DNA of 64,000 nucleotides from Qiania dongpingensis (GTDB lineage Bacteria > Bacillota > Clostridia > Lachnospirales > Lachnospiraceae): positions 2,666,001 through 2,730,000 of the forward strand of contig NZ_CP060634.1 of assembly GCF_014337195.1 (NCBI RefSeq), read 5' to 3'. Position 1 is the first letter of the stretch, and each line of letters begins with the position of its first letter. Position numbers and translations under genes: made by a program. Positions 8,464-17,063 of this stretch are shown here, piece by piece. The notes under the pieces were generated by a model. It searched no databases, was not told where the DNA came from, and saw only the letters and a list, made by a program, of their open reading frames with translations.

Positions 8464-9426
8464 ATGATATATTTGGCGACGATTGGCAGCGGCAGTATCG
8501 TGGACCTGTTTTTGGACGCGGTGGAGAAGACGGAGGGCATCTGCTGTACGGCGGTGTATTCCAGGACGGAGGAGAGGGCGAAGGAATTTGCCAAAAAACA
8601 TGGCGCCGGCAGCTGGTATTCGGATTTGGACGCGATGCTGAACGACAAGACCATTGATTTTATCTATGTGGCGTCTCCCAACAGCCTTCATTACGATTAT
8701 GTGAAGCGAGCCCTTACGGCAGGGAAACATGTCATCTGTGAAAAACCATTTGTAGGAAGCTTTAAAGAGGCGGAGGAGCTGGTCCGTCTGGCTGGGGAAA
8801 GAGGCCTTTATTTGTTTGAGGCCATTACAATCCTCCACATGCCCAACTATAAAGTGGTTAAGGAATGGCTGAGGGAGATCGGCCCGGTGCGTTTGGTACA
8901 TTACAATTACAGTCAATACTCCAGCCGCTATGATTCATATCTGTCAGGAAAAGTGACCAATGTGTTTGATCCGGGATACGCAGGCGGCGCGCTCATGGAT
9001 ATCAATGTCTATAACCTCCATGTGATCGCGGATCTTTTCGGGTTACCAGAAACGGCTTCTTATTTTGCAAACCGCGGCTTTAACGGCGTCGACTGCTCAG
9101 GAACAGCTGTGCTACAGTACGACGGATTCGTATGTACCTGCATGGGAGCAAAGGACTGTAACGGAAAAAATACCGGGCTGATAGAAGGGGAAAAAGGATA
9201 TATCCTGGTGGAAGAAGCGGGGAATCTGTGCGGAAATGTGAAGCTTTGCCTCAGGAACGGGGAAACAAAGCGCGCAGAATATGACAGAAATGTAAACAGG
9301 ATGACCTATGAAGTGGAGGACTTTGTAAGAGTTTATGAAGCCGGAGACCGGGAGGCCTGCGGCAGATGGCAGGAGGAGAGCCTGAACGTGATGCGGATCC
9401 TGGATCAGCTCCGTAAAAATAGCTGA
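8464..9426 (+). CDS. Gfo/Idh/MocA family oxidoreductase
   Basis: NAD(P)-dependent sugar or polyol dehydrogenase family (320 aa with the start used). N-terminal Rossmann fold begins MIYLATIGSGSIVDLFL, with the family's EKP motif at residues 93-95 (HVICEKPF), where the lysine takes part in hydride transfer. The C-terminal half (about 125-310) is the alpha/beta substrate domain. An upstream in-frame ATG at 8410 exists, but AAGGAGG at 8452-8458 directly precedes the ATG at 8464. The nucleotide-binding loop reads GSGSIVD rather than the more common GxGxxG, as in the short YulF/YcjS-like subgroup. It stands alone between a terminator and repeat copy 2; the substrate cannot be deduced. Confidence 0.88.
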   Translation: MIYLATIGSGSIVDLFLDAVEKTEGICCTAVYSRTEERAKEFAKKHGAGSWYSDLDAMLNDKTIDFIYVASPNSLHYDYVKRALTAGKHVICEKPFVGSFKEAEELVRLAGERGLYLFEAITILHMPNYKVVKEWLREIGPVRLVHYNYSQYSSRYDSYLSGKVTNVFDPGYAGGALMDINVYNLHVIADLFGLPETASYFANRGFNGVDCSGTAVLQYDGFVCTCMGAKDCNGKNTGLIEGEKGYILVEEAGNLCGNVKLCLRNGETKRAEYDRNVNRMTYEVEDFVRVYEAGDREACGRWQEESLNVMRILDQLRKNS

Positions 9427-9457
9427 AGATTTGCAATCATATTCCCATTAGACGGAG

Positions 9458-10185
9458 TATGCCTTTGAATAACCTTCAAACAAATTTTCTTTGTCTGATT
9501 TACAAAGCAGGAGGAAATCCGATTCCATCCAGGCGGCTCGCTGGCAGCCGTAACCAGGATCTTTACGGCCTCCAGTCGGTCCTTTCCAACTGCCATGGAT
9601 AAATCGATATTTTTCCATGTCAGATTCCAATAAAAACCTGCATGAAATTCGGTTTTTACCTCCCTGCGGCCGGGAAAATCCTGCTAACGGCTCTGCGGCG
9701 CTCGCCTTACGATGAAATCAGATTTTTCCTCCTGCTCTTTCTTCCGCACCGGGGTAAGCTTTCGTTTGTCTCGAAAGCTATTGGGGCGGCCACCTCGGCC
9801 CGCTGCCGTTAGGCGCGCGGGCCGTGTGGATATCCAATCCTTTTCTGGAATCAAGGGAGCAGAAATCATTCGAAACGGTGCGGCAGAAAGAAAACCGGCA
9901 GAAAGATTCCGGGCCGGCCTAAAGGTGAGCGCCGCAGGGCAGCGGCCGATGTTCCCCAGGCGGAGGGAGGCAGAAACGAAAAATACCGATTTCGTTTCTG
10001 AGCGAACCGGAGGCGGGAAATCATAAAGATTTCCCGCCGACATGTGAGCGGTACTCCTGGAGCGGGGATAAAGCGGCCCCGGCATCGCCAGCGAACCGAA
10101 ATCGTGACGGCCCGGAACTTCTGCCGGTGTCTAACAGGAGCTTAATCGGAGCTTATTATGAATGATTCCAAAAAGTGTTTTGTAG
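9458..10185 (+). repeat. Large structured intergenic repeat, copy 2
   Basis: About 728 bp, same orientation as copies 1 and 4. It keeps the CATGGATAAA/TTTTTCCATG hairpin (9594-9620), AAAAACC/GGTTTTT, the GC-rich GGCCCGC/GCGGGCC stem (9798-9824), CAGAAACG/CGTTTCTG and GGGAAATC/GATTTCCC. It occupies the whole gap between the Gfo/Idh/MocA gene and the aldo/keto reductase, ends in AAAAAGTGTTTTGTAG, and is followed at once by TATAAT (10186-10191), as is copy 1. AGTAT occurs next to both ends (9456-9460 and 10183-10187), which could be a short target duplication or chance. Confidence 0.9.
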
Positions 10186-10253
10186 TATAATAACAGAAAC
10201 ATATCGGAACGTATTTTTCTGTATAGCAAACCATCTATCATTAGGAGGTATTT

Positions 10254-11084
10254 ATGAATTTATCATTTCAGTCAGTCATCCGGCTGAACAACGGCGTGGA
10301 GATTCCTCGTCTCGGGTTTGGCGTGTGGCAGGCAAAAAACGGAGAAGAAGCAGAAAATGCCATTGGATATGCTCTGGAAGCGGGCTATCGGCACATTGAC
10401 ACGGCGGCGGTTTACGGAAATGAAGAAAGCGTCGGGCGGGCCATGAAAAAAAGCGGGCTTAAAAGGAATGAGATATTCCTGACCACGAAGCTTTGGAACG
10501 CGGATCAGAGAGAACACCGGCAGATGAAAGCCTTTGAGGAAAGCCTGGCGCGCCTGGATACGGATTATGTGGATCTGTATCTGGTCCACTGGCCGGTGGG
10601 AGGATGTATTTCTGAGACCTGGAAGGTTATGGAGGAGATTTACAGGAGCGGCCGCGCCAGAGCCATCGGAGTGTCCAATTTTAAAATCTATCAGTTGGAG
10701 GAACTGCTTATGGGGGCGGAGATCTGTCCGGCTGTCGATCAGATGGAGTTCAATCCCTGCATGCAGGACAACGAGCTGCTGGCATTTTGCCGGGAAAGGG
10801 GAATTGCTTTTGAAGCTTGGAGCCCTTTAGGAAGCGGCGCTTTTACTCGGGATAACACAGCGGTGCAGATTGGAAAAAAATACGGAAAGAGCGGGCCGCA
10901 GGTGATTCTGCGTTGGATCTTGCAAAAAGACATCATCGTATTTCCCAAATCTGTTCATAAAAACAGGATTGAAGAGAACAGGAATCTATTTGACTTTGAA
11001 CTGACGGAAGAGGAATGTGCTCTTCTGGATGCTATGAACTGCGGAAAACGGACGGGCCCTGATCCGGACTGCGTAGATTTTTGA
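10254..11084 (+). CDS. Aldo/keto reductase (AKR family)
   Basis: NADPH-dependent carbonyl reductase with a TIM-barrel fold (276 aa, normal for bacterial AKR5-type enzymes). The catalytic tetrad can be placed at D49 (GYRHIDTA), Y54 (AAVYGNE), K79 (FLTTKLWN) and H112 (YLVHWPVGG). The cofactor-binding C-terminal motif is seen in VFPKSVHKNRIEENRNLFDF near residue 227. The ATG follows TAGGAGG with a 6-base gap. Similar enzymes reduce methylglyoxal, glyoxal and sugars; an aldehyde-detoxifying or sugar-reducing role beside the sugar locus is plausible but is inference. It converges on the cupin gene and shares a bidirectional terminator with it. Confidence 0.93.
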   Translation: MNLSFQSVIRLNNGVEIPRLGFGVWQAKNGEEAENAIGYALEAGYRHIDTAAVYGNEESVGRAMKKSGLKRNEIFLTTKLWNADQREHRQMKAFEESLARLDTDYVDLYLVHWPVGGCISETWKVMEEIYRSGRARAIGVSNFKIYQLEELLMGAEICPAVDQMEFNPCMQDNELLAFCRERGIAFEAWSPLGSGAFTRDNTAVQIGKKYGKSGPQVILRWILQKDIIVFPKSVHKNRIEENRNLFDFELTEEECALLDAMNCGKRTGPDPDCVDF

Positions 11085-11133
11085 TAAATGAATAGATATA
11101 CAGGATCATTATGAATAGGGTCCGTATAACGGG

Positions 11134-11166
11134 AAAAGGCTTCCGAAGACGACACGGAAGCCTTTT
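11134..11166. terminator. Bidirectional terminator between convergent genes
   Basis: Perfect 12-bp stem AAAAGGCTTCCG / CGGAAGCCTTTT with a 9-base loop and T-runs on both strands. It serves the aldo/keto reductase (plus) and the DeoR-aldolase-cupin arm (minus). Confidence 0.88.
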
Positions 11167-11193
11167 CTCTTTAAAGAGGAATAAAAAATGTAC

Positions 11194-11646
11194 TTAAATA
11201 CCTGCAATAATCTCGGGAAGCATGACTTTTGGCGCAGCCTGGACCGGAGAGACTACGATGGCTTTATAGGTAGTATCCTCTGCCACTGCCACGAAATGTC
11301 CCTTGCCTTTTTCTATCTCCAGGGTGACCCCCGCGGGGATCCGTACAATCTGTGCGGTATCCATCACCGGACCGTTTTCATCCATGTCGATAAAGATCAT
11401 AAGAGCCGTTCCTTCCAGAAAACAGAAGATTTCATTATCTTCATGGGTCTCCACTACCTTGAAGGTGGGGGTGTGGTGCCATCCCTGAAGGAGGCCGGCG
11501 GTCACTTCTGTAGTATTCAGGCGGCTGGTCAGTTTGAAAGCCGTCCACTCCAGGTAATCTTCCTTTACCGTTTCATAAGATTCCGGGAATATGGCTTTTA
11601 CGCCGGACACATAAGTATCTTTTAAATCTGTGATTTTTACTTCCAT
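11194..11646 (-). CDS. Cupin-fold protein, ureidoglycolate-lyase-like
   Basis: Small single-domain cupin (150 aa). The barrel is shown by GWHHTPTFKVVETHEDNEIF (residues about 56-75), whose His-His and Glu are in place to bind a metal, and by the second half with VRIPAGV near 99. The organisation recalls the ureidoglycolate lyase / EutQ-type small cupins, but the genes around it are for sugars, so a sugar mutarotase or isomerase role is as likely. It is the last gene of the minus-strand arm, about 50 bases after the aldolase. GGGAG precedes the ATG at good spacing. The exact reaction cannot be named. Confidence 0.65.
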   Translation of the reverse strand: MEVKITDLKDTYVSGVKAIFPESYETVKEDYLEWTAFKLTSRLNTTEVTAGLLQGWHHTPTFKVVETHEDNEIFCFLEGTALMIFIDMDENGPVMDTAQIVRIPAGVTLEIEKGKGHFVAVAEDTTYKAIVVSPVQAAPKVMLPEIIAGI

Positions 11647-11694
11647 TTGAGCTGTCTCCCTATCTGATCTTTTTTCTTTATTCTTTAGATTCTG

Positions 11695-12363
11695 TTATTT
11701 TCCTTTTAAATAAGCGCCGTTCGCGGTCCAGTCCCTGTAGAAATTGTCAATATAGTACTGGGTCAGCGGCATGGGCATCTGGAACACATCCATGAATACA
11801 TGATAAGGCGCTGTGGTGATATCGGCTCCATGGACTGCGTAATCCACAAATTCCTGAGGTTTTTCAATGGAGGCTGCCAAGATTTCCGTTTCATAGTCCG
11901 AGGACGCAAACACCTCCGCGATCTCCTGGAGAGTGTCCAGCCCATGATAGCCGATACAGTCATTTTGTCCGGTATAAGGGGCTACGTAAGCAGCTCCGGC
12001 ATGGGCGCAGAGCATGGCCTGGGCTGAGGTCAGGATGGTAGTAGCACAGGTCTTGATGCCCATTTCCTTTAAGGCACGTATGGCTTTGATTCCTTCTGCG
12101 GTGGCGGGGACTTTGACTACCACATTGTCTCCGGCGCTTCGGATACTCTTTGCTTGTTCCATGATCTCCTCTTTGGTGACGGCGACGACCTGCGCCAGCA
12201 CCGGAATGTTGGGGAAGCGCCTGGAAAGCTTTGAAATGGTTTCCACGACATCGGCGCCTTCTTTGGAAGAAAGGGACGGGTTTGTGGTGATTCCGGCCAG
12301 AAGCCCCATTTCTTCCAGTTCAGTCAGTTCTGCCATATCGGCAGTGTCAGCGAATAACTTCAT
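11695..12363 (-). CDS. Transaldolase-like / fructose-6-phosphate aldolase
   Basis: Short-form transaldolase (222 aa, the length of the FSA/TalC group rather than the 320-residue classical enzymes). The Schiff-base lysine is K84 in VVVKVPAT; GITTNPSL near residue 24 and the C-terminal barrel strands fit the family. The group includes real transaldolases and aldolases that split fructose 6-phosphate or related ketoses to dihydroxyacetone and an aldehyde, and sequence alone does not separate them. The ATG at 12363 has AGGAGGATAGT just upstream; an in-frame earlier ATG at 12402 has no such site. It lies between the DeoR gene and the cupin on the minus strand, so it is likely controlled with the divergent sugar operon. 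Confidence 0.88.
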   Translation of the reverse strand: MKLFADTADMAELTELEEMGLLAGITTNPSLSSKEGADVVETISKLSRRFPNIPVLAQVVAVTKEEIMEQAKSIRSAGDNVVVKVPATAEGIKAIRALKEMGIKTCATTILTSAQAMLCAHAGAAYVAPYTGQNDCIGYHGLDTLQEIAEVFASSDYETEILAASIEKPQEFVDYAVHGADITTAPYHVFMDVFQMPMPLTQYYIDNFYRDWTANGAYLKGK

Positions 12364-12466
12364 GATACTATCCTCCTTGTTGATTTTTCGGATCTTCCGC
12401 ACCGCTTGTGAACGGCGGTTTCAAAATTTACCTTCCGGCTGCTTTTGCAAATGCCTGTCATACACC

Positions 12467-13228
12467 TTACCAGATGACAGAAACTCCGTACTTTTGGACT
12501 GCTGTCAGGAAGGCGGCGTCCGGTTTTTCATCTGTGATCAGAGTATCGACCTTATCCCAGGTATTGAGAAGGAAAACTCCCCTGGAGTTAAATTTAGTAT
12601 GGTCTGCCAACAGATAGTTGTGCTGAGAATTTTTCATCATGATCCGGCGGATCTGGGTGCCGGTGGTGCCGTTATTAAACATGCCGTCCGCAGAAATGTC
12701 GCTGCAGGAAGTGAAGGTGGCATCCACATAGATCTGCTTACAGAGATCAACGGAAGTTATATCATCCATAGACGATACTTCACGGTTCAGAAACCCTCCA
12801 ATGATGAAGGTATCGATCCAGGTCTTCGGCTGGAGAAGGTTCAGGGCAAAAACACTGTTGGTAAATACGGTCATGGAACGATTGGGCGGCAAAACCTTTA
12901 AAAGCTCCATAGCTGTAGAGCTGCCGTCTACATAAATGCTTCTTACATCACGCTCGGTGATAAAGTTGGCGGCATCCATAGCAATTTTCTGCTTGTAGGT
13001 GAGATTCATGGATTTACGCAGGTTGAATGAAAGCTCGGTCTTGCTTTCGTCTGCAATCTGCGCCTTCCCATAGGCGCGTTCGATGAGCTTTGAGCGTTCC
13101 AGCTGCTCCAAGTCTCTCCGGATTGTCATGGCGGATACGCCAAAGCACTGTGCCAGAGTATTCACGGACATTTCTTTGTTGGACTTTATCATGTCGTAAA
13201 TCGCTATCTGTCTGGTTTCTGCATTCAC
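12467..13228 (-). CDS. DeoR-family sugar-responsive transcriptional regulator
   Basis: 253 aa. N-terminal DeoR helix-turn-helix (RQIAIYDMIKSNKEMSVNTL, then FGVSAMTIRRDLEQLERSKL) at residues about 6-55, then the sugar-phosphate-binding domain with the family's ribose-isomerase-like fold (SIYVDGSSTAMELLKVLP near 95). Such repressors bind a phosphorylated sugar and release DNA. The start is GTG at 13228, eight bases after AAGGAGGG. It is divergent to the long operon starting at 13496, with a GAACATG dyad in the shared 267-bp gap; auto-regulation and control of both arms is the simplest reading. Confidence 0.92.
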   Translation of the reverse strand: MNAETRQIAIYDMIKSNKEMSVNTLAQCFGVSAMTIRRDLEQLERSKLIERAYGKAQIADESKTELSFNLRKSMNLTYKQKIAMDAANFITERDVRSIYVDGSSTAMELLKVLPPNRSMTVFTNSVFALNLLQPKTWIDTFIIGGFLNREVSSMDDITSVDLCKQIYVDATFTSCSDISADGMFNNGTTGTQIRRIMMKNSQHNYLLADHTKFNSRGVFLLNTWDKVDTLITDEKPDAAFLTAVQKYGVSVIW

Positions 13229-13315
13229 GGGCGTTCCCTCCTTTATTTGATTTTTCGAAAGTCTATCTTAGATATATCATAGCATAACAAAAAAAGCAAT
13301 AGCAAAAAACAAAGC

Positions 13316-13358
13316 GAACATGAAAAATGTTGACCATGTTCATTTGATGTCGTAGAAT
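13316..13358 (+). promoter_or_regulatory. Operon promoter overlapped by a DeoR-type operator
   Basis: Promoter TTGACC (13330-13335), 17-base spacer, TAGAAT (13353-13358). A perfect inverted pair GAACATG (13316-13322) and CATGTTC (13335-13341) overlaps the -35 box. GAACA-type half sites are typical for DeoR/GlpR-family repressors, so binding would block the promoter. A minus-strand promoter for the regulator (TTGCTA, 18, TATGAT) can be read in the 13275-13310 region. Confidence 0.7.
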
Positions 13359-13495
13359 AACACCATGAGATACAGAAACATGTGCAATTGTATGATTTAT
13401 TTTAAAAAATGGCACAATTGATTGTTTAAAATGACGATGAAGCAAACACCGATCCAATGCAAAAGGAACATGAAAACGAACAGGGAGGAATGGAA

Positions 13496-14464
13496 ATGAA
13501 ACAAAGCGTAATTACAGGATCCATGGGTATCCTCGGTGACAGATTCGTATTTGAAGGGTACAAGGAGGACTGTTCCTTCGCGGAGAAGGCAAAAAAACTG
13601 GCGGAGATTCCCGGCATCCAGGGGCTTGAGATCTCCTCAGGCGGAGAGGAAGCAGACGGAAAAGAAACAAAAAGAATCTTGGAAGATCTGAACCTGAAAT
13701 GCGCCTGTATCAATGTGGCCATCGCGGGCAGGAGAGATTTGGGGAAAGGCTCTCTGGCCAATCCAGATCCGGCGCTCCGCCGGAAAGCCATCGATATCTG
13801 CAAACGGGCATCCGACTATGCGGCAGAGATGGGAGCGGAGGTCATCAACATCTGGCCGGGGCAGGATGGATTTGACTACGCGCTCTGTACGGATTACAGC
13901 AGGCTTTATCACGATTTCCTGGACGGAGCGGTGGAAGTCGCCGACCATAATCCAGACGTGAAGGTGGCGCTGGAGTTCAAGCCCAGGGAGCCCAGGAACC
14001 GTTCTCTGGTGGATACATACGGAACGGCCCTTCTGATGTGTGCGGAGGGAGGGAGAAAGAACCTGGGCGTGTCCGTGGACGTGGGGCATGTGCTCTATGC
14101 CAACGCCAATATGGCCGCGGCAGTACAGGCCTGTGCGGAAAGAGGACGCCTCTTCCACATGCATACCAATGACTGTTTGGGTTATTGGGACGACGACATG
14201 ATCCTGGGGTCGGTCCGGTTTATTGAATACATAGAGCTCTGCTACGTGTTGAGAAAGGTAAAATATGACGGCTGGTGTTCCGTAGACATCTTCCCCAGCC
14301 GTGAAGATTCCTTCGCCTGTGCGGAAGAGAGTATTCTGTACCTCGATATGTTCGACAAGATGGTGGATAAGATCGGCATGGAGAATATAGAAGAATGTAT
14401 CAGGCGGGGAGACGCGGCCTACGCCTCTAAAATAGTCCGTGAAAAGGTGTTCCTTTCAAAATGA
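13496..14464 (+). CDS. Sugar phosphate isomerase/epimerase (xylose-isomerase-like TIM barrel)
   Basis: TIM-barrel enzyme of the AP-endonuclease-2 / xylose isomerase-like superfamily (322 aa). Strand motifs include CINVAIAG, EVINIWPGQDG, VALEFKPREPR (metal-binding Glu), VSVDVGHVL (His) and FHMHTNDCLGYWDDD (His and Asp), the usual set of divalent-metal ligands. Members epimerise or isomerise free ketoses and hydroxypyruvate-like acids. The ATG at 13496 lies 7 bases after GGGAGG; an ATG two codons earlier is too close to it. It is the first gene of the operon, right behind the DeoR-controlled promoter, so it probably acts on the imported sugar or an early intermediate. Confidence 0.85.
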   Translation: MKQSVITGSMGILGDRFVFEGYKEDCSFAEKAKKLAEIPGIQGLEISSGGEEADGKETKRILEDLNLKCACINVAIAGRRDLGKGSLANPDPALRRKAIDICKRASDYAAEMGAEVINIWPGQDGFDYALCTDYSRLYHDFLDGAVEVADHNPDVKVALEFKPREPRNRSLVDTYGTALLMCAEGGRKNLGVSVDVGHVLYANANMAAAVQACAERGRLFHMHTNDCLGYWDDDMILGSVRFIEYIELCYVLRKVKYDGWCSVDIFPSREDSFACAEESILYLDMFDKMVDKIGMENIEECIRRGDAAYASKIVREKVFLSK

Positions 14465-14491
14465 CAAGGAGAGAGAAAGGGTGTACATAGT

Positions 14492-16009
14492 ATGGGTGAA
14501 ATTCTTAGGATGGAGGGAATCTCGAAAAGCTTTCCCGGCGTAAAGGCTCTGGACAACGTGAACATCGTGGTCAATTCGGGAGAAGTCCATGCGCTTTTGG
14601 GGGAAAACGGCGCGGGGAAATCCACATTGATGAAAATACTGAACGGCGTCTATGCCCCTGACGAGGGAAAGATCATTGTAAAAGGAAAGGAGGTCTCCAT
14701 TCACAACATTAAGGAGGCCCAGGAGCTGGGCATCAGCATTATCTTTCAGGAATTCAATCTCTGCCCGGATCTGACCGTGGCGGATAATGTCTATATTGGG
14801 CGGCATAAAAACAAATTTGGATTTGTGGATGCCAAATATGTGGAAAAAGAAACACAGAAGATCCTGGACCGGTTCAAGCTGAATATGATCAAGCCGGGAG
14901 ATGTGGTAATGACCATGAGCGTGGCTCAGATGCAGATGGTAGAAATCTGCAAGGCAATGTCCTTTGACTCGGACGTGGTCGTGTTCGACGAGCCGACAGC
15001 GGCTCTGGCGGACTCGGAGATTGAGCAGCTTTTCATGGTCATCAAGCAGCTTCAGAAGGAAGGGAAAGGAATCATCTATATTTCCCACAGGATGGAAGAG
15101 CTTTCCAAGATCGCAGACCGTGTGACTGTACTGCGGGACGGCCAGCAGGTGGGAGATCCCTTTGATTTTGCCAGTGTGACTCTGGATGAACTGATCAACC
15201 GGATGGTGGGCAGGACCATGGAGGACAAATATCCGAAGCATGAGAGAAAGATTGGAGAAGTCTTCTTCGAAGCGAACCATATTCGGAATAAGAAGGTAAA
15301 TGTGGATCATATTGACGTGCGTAAAGGAGAGATCCTGGGTATCGCGGGGCTGATGGGAGCCGGACGTACAGAAATGGCGAGAGCGATATTCGGCGCCGAT
15401 CCGGTGAGCAGCATAGAAGTGAAGGTAAACGGCAAAAAGGTGAACGTGGGAAGTCCCGGCCAGGCGATCAAAAACGGGATCGCGTATCTGACTGAGGACA
15501 GGAAGAACGAGGGCCTGGCCCTCCGCCTGGACTGTGAGAAAAACATCAATATGGCTTCCATGAAAAAAATATCCAAATACGGTTTTGTTATCAACAAAAC
15601 GGCGGAGGAGAACGCGAAGCACTATGTGGACGCGCTGTCGGTGAAGACTCCGAAGCTGGGCCAGCTGGCTCAGTTCCTCTCCGGCGGGAATCAGCAGAAG
15701 CTCGTTTTAGCCAAATGGCTGTCGAGACAGGTGGACCTGCTGATCTTTGATGAACCGACGAGGGGCATCGATGTGGGAGCCAAGTTTGAGATTTATAAGC
15801 TGATGAATGAGCTGAGCGACCAGGGTGTGGGAATCATTATGATTTCATCCGAGCTTCCGGAGCTTCTGGGCATGAGCGACAGGGTTGCTCTCATGCATGA
15901 AGGAAGCATTGTGGGGGAAGTGATTGCAAAGGAAACGACTCAGGAAGAGATCATGGAATACATCACTGGCCTGAAAACAAAGGGAACGGAGCGTGAAGGA
16001 AATGAATAA
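14492..16009 (+). CDS. Sugar ABC transporter, ATP-binding protein (RbsA/MglA type)
   Basis: Double ATPase of a ribose/galactose-type importer (505 aa, normal). First half: Walker A GENGAGKST at residues 38-46, Walker B VVVFDEPTAAL near 167. Second half: degenerate Walker A (GLMGAGRTEMA near 285), signature LSGGNQQKLVLAKWL near 398 and Walker B LLIFDEPTRGID near 418. One polypeptide carries both nucleotide domains, as usual for the CUT2 class that takes up monosaccharides. The stop overlaps the permease start, showing coupling. It lies 27 bases after the isomerase gene. Confidence 0.96.
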   Translation: MGEILRMEGISKSFPGVKALDNVNIVVNSGEVHALLGENGAGKSTLMKILNGVYAPDEGKIIVKGKEVSIHNIKEAQELGISIIFQEFNLCPDLTVADNVYIGRHKNKFGFVDAKYVEKETQKILDRFKLNMIKPGDVVMTMSVAQMQMVEICKAMSFDSDVVVFDEPTAALADSEIEQLFMVIKQLQKEGKGIIYISHRMEELSKIADRVTVLRDGQQVGDPFDFASVTLDELINRMVGRTMEDKYPKHERKIGEVFFEANHIRNKKVNVDHIDVRKGEILGIAGLMGAGRTEMARAIFGADPVSSIEVKVNGKKVNVGSPGQAIKNGIAYLTEDRKNEGLALRLDCEKNINMASMKKISKYGFVINKTAEENAKHYVDALSVKTPKLGQLAQFLSGGNQQKLVLAKWLSRQVDLLIFDEPTRGIDVGAKFEIYKLMNELSDQGVGIIMISSELPELLGMSDRVALMHEGSIVGEVIAKETTQEEIMEYITGLKTKGTEREGNE

Positions 16010-16997
16010 TTCGAATACCGTAAAAAACAAGATTACCCGGACGAAATTTGCAAACTTTCTGGGCAGCATGGCCGGACTGTTCGGTCTGATCATCATTTTT
16101 TCTATCCTGTCGAGAGCCTTCTTGACCGTAGACAATGTCATCAGCATCACCCTTTCCGTGGCCATTTATGCGACTCTGGCCTGCGGCATTTCCTTTGTAC
16201 TGATCATCGGCGGCGCCGAGCTGTCGGCGGGTTCCGTGGTCGGTGTGGCAGGAGCGATTTTCTGCGTCAGCCTCCGGGCCGGCATACCGGCATGGATCTG
16301 TATTATCATCACCATTGGGTGCGGTATTTTGTGCGGCCTTTTCAACGGATTTTTGGTTACAAAGATGCACCTGATCCCATTTATCGCCACATTGGGTACT
16401 CAGTACATATTCCGTGGAGCCACTTATATCATCTCCAGCGGTTCGTCCATTTCTGTGCGTGAAGTGGCCAGCGAAGGCGATCTGGCAGGACTTAAGTTCA
16501 TCGGGAGCGGAAAGATCCTCGGCATTCCCATGCTGGTATATATCATGGTGATATGCGCGGTGATCCTGACCATCGTCCTTTCCAAGACGACGCTGGGAAG
16601 AAAAATATTCGCGACGGGCAGCAATGTGGAGGCGGCCAGACTTTCCGGTATCAGTACGGATAAGATCACGACCATCGCTTATATGTTCAGCGGCGGCATG
16701 GCCGGACTGGCGGGCGTGATGCTCACCACGAGGCTTCTGTCCGCGCAGCCCACGGCTGGGACCAGCTTTGAGCTGGAGGGCATCGCGGCATCCGTAATCG
16801 GCGGCGTCAGTATGATGGGCGGCCAGGGCACGATTCCCGGAGCTGTGATGGGCGCGTTTATCGTTGGTATCATGAGGAATGGGCTGAACCTTCTGGGGGT
16901 GAATACCTTCTGGCAGCAGGTTATCACCGGTGTGATCATCATCGTGGCCGTGTGGGCCGATATCATGCGGAGGCGCAGAGAGGCTTCCAAGAAGTAA
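15993..16997 (+). CDS. Sugar ABC transporter, permease (RbsC type)
   Basis: CUT2-class membrane subunit (334 aa) with many hydrophobic segments. The family motif area is visible: IGGAELSAGSVVGVAGAIF near residue 70, NGFLVTKMHLIPFIATLGT near 115 and GGVSMMGGQGTIPGAVMGA near 270. It forms the channel used by the ATPase upstream and the binding protein downstream. It begins inside the ATPase gene, either at GTG 15993 or at ATG 16002; the SD-like GAAGGA is too close to the ATG, so the GTG is kept but either is possible. Confidence 0.95.
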   Translation: MKEMNNSNTVKNKITRTKFANFLGSMAGLFGLIIIFSILSRAFLTVDNVISITLSVAIYATLACGISFVLIIGGAELSAGSVVGVAGAIFCVSLRAGIPAWICIIITIGCGILCGLFNGFLVTKMHLIPFIATLGTQYIFRGATYIISSGSSISVREVASEGDLAGLKFIGSGKILGIPMLVYIMVICAVILTIVLSKTTLGRKIFATGSNVEAARLSGISTDKITTIAYMFSGGMAGLAGVMLTTRLLSAQPTAGTSFELEGIAASVIGGVSMMGGQGTIPGAVMGAFIVGIMRNGLNLLGVNTFWQQVITGVIIIVAVWADIMRRRREASKK

Positions 16998-17063
16998 AGG
17001 GAAAGAACGCTAGGAACAGCATAGGGCTGTTTACTATATAAAAATGTAAAAGGAGGAAGAAAC

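Noticed and set aside
7606..8916. 436-residue minus-strand frame over the end of nifJ
   Set aside because: Antisense of nifJ and the oxidoreductase; it crosses a terminator and has no protein-like motifs.
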